Assembly (NCBI GenBank): GCA_964627755.1
Contig: CAZVIH010000073.1
Coordinates: forward strand, 1-42,517
Direction: 5' to 3'
Origin: B10-G9 sp964627755
Lineage (GTDB): Bacteria; Chloroflexota; Anaerolineae; Anaerolineales; UBA11858
DNA: 42,517 nt
In this document: in pieces, positions 42,471 to 42,517 of the stretch
Layout of the letters: the number at the start of each line of letters is the position of its first letter
How positions within the stretch are numbered: position 1 is the first letter of the stretch
Made by a program: the position numbers and the translations under genes
The notes under the pieces: model-generated
Database searches by the model: none
The model's input: only the letters and a program-made list of their open reading frames with translations
Told to the model about the DNA's origin: nothing

Positions 42471-42517
42471 ATGGCAAATATTGATATCTGGATCACTTTG
42501 GGTTTATTGGGCAGTGC
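42471..42517 (+). CDS. Start of a gene cut by the window edge
   Basis: The frame reads MANIDIWITLGLLGSA and runs to the window end, starting with a hydrophobic stretch, so it could be a membrane or exported protein. No Shine-Dalgarno sequence is clear. TGGTACACT at 42431-42439 resembles an extended -10. Too short to name. Confidence 0.45.
   Translation, partial: MANIDIWITLGLLGS

Noticed and set aside
1..42517. tRNA, rRNA, CRISPR, insertion sequences or prophage
   Set aside because: No T-loop-type tRNA signature, rRNA motif, spaced direct repeats, transposase or phage gene was found.

Overview
The window looks like a chromosomal piece of a Chloroflexota bacterium, probably class Anaerolineae. 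This is an inference from the gene set: lipoproteins with Thr/Pro-rich linkers, modular Cys-rich lipoproteins with an SH3-like tail, a bifunctional phosphoglucose/phosphomannose isomerase, a soluble NAD-coupled Hox-type hydrogenase, and moderate GC. No rRNA, tRNA, insertion sequence, prophage or CRISPR array was seen.

Layout. 1-4.1 kb (minus): start of lgt, cut by the window edge, then a 1085-residue protein fusing serine hydroxymethyltransferase to the glycine-cleavage T-protein, with a long structured leader ending in a terminator-like hairpin. 4.4-10.7 kb: a small four-Cys protein, then a minus-strand operon hoxF-hoxU-hoxY-hoxH-maturation protease-dihydroorotate-dehydrogenase-like protein. 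11.1-18.4 kb (minus): small lineage-type genes, including two GNAT acetyltransferases, three isoprenylcysteine-methyltransferase-like membrane proteins (one frameshifted), a UbiA/MenA-type prenyltransferase, an alpha/beta hydrolase, a DinB-like protein and small membrane proteins. 18.7-25.3 kb: two hydrolases, a truncated NBR1-type Ig-like secreted protein and two paralogous modular lipoproteins (one frameshifted). 25.4-30.3 kb (minus): kbl, a GIY-YIG protein, a TyrA-like dehydrogenase, an HD-domain protein, an M50 protease and an M29 aminopeptidase. 30.4-33.6 kb (plus): DUF951, rsmI, PGI/PMI and a CAP+LysM secreted protein. 33.6-38.4 kb (minus): murI, a glycosidase-fold lipoprotein, rplS, a solute-binding lipoprotein and a Thr/Pro-rich protein. 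38.6-42.5 kb: a HAD phosphatase, an MscS channel, an AAC(3)-family acetyltransferase, a PH-like membrane protein, four same-strand DnaA-box-like 9-mers, and the start of one more gene.

How the genes fit together. The hydrogenase operon encodes a cytoplasmic H2:NAD(P)+ oxidoreductase with its own maturation protease. The SHMT-GcvT fusion and kbl both produce or consume glycine, linking serine, threonine and one-carbon metabolism. Several minus-strand genes overlap by ATGA or TGATG, so they are translationally coupled. Most genes run leftward, away from the DnaA-box cluster at the right end, which would fit an origin there, although dnaA/dnaN are not in view.

The best candidates for something new are the tripartite SHMT / degenerate GcvT / GcvT protein with its structured leader, a palindrome family with a compensatory base change, a set of leaderless-looking genes with good -10 elements, and the DnaA-box cluster. 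Two genes carry single-base frameshifts in T runs, which may be real or assembly errors.
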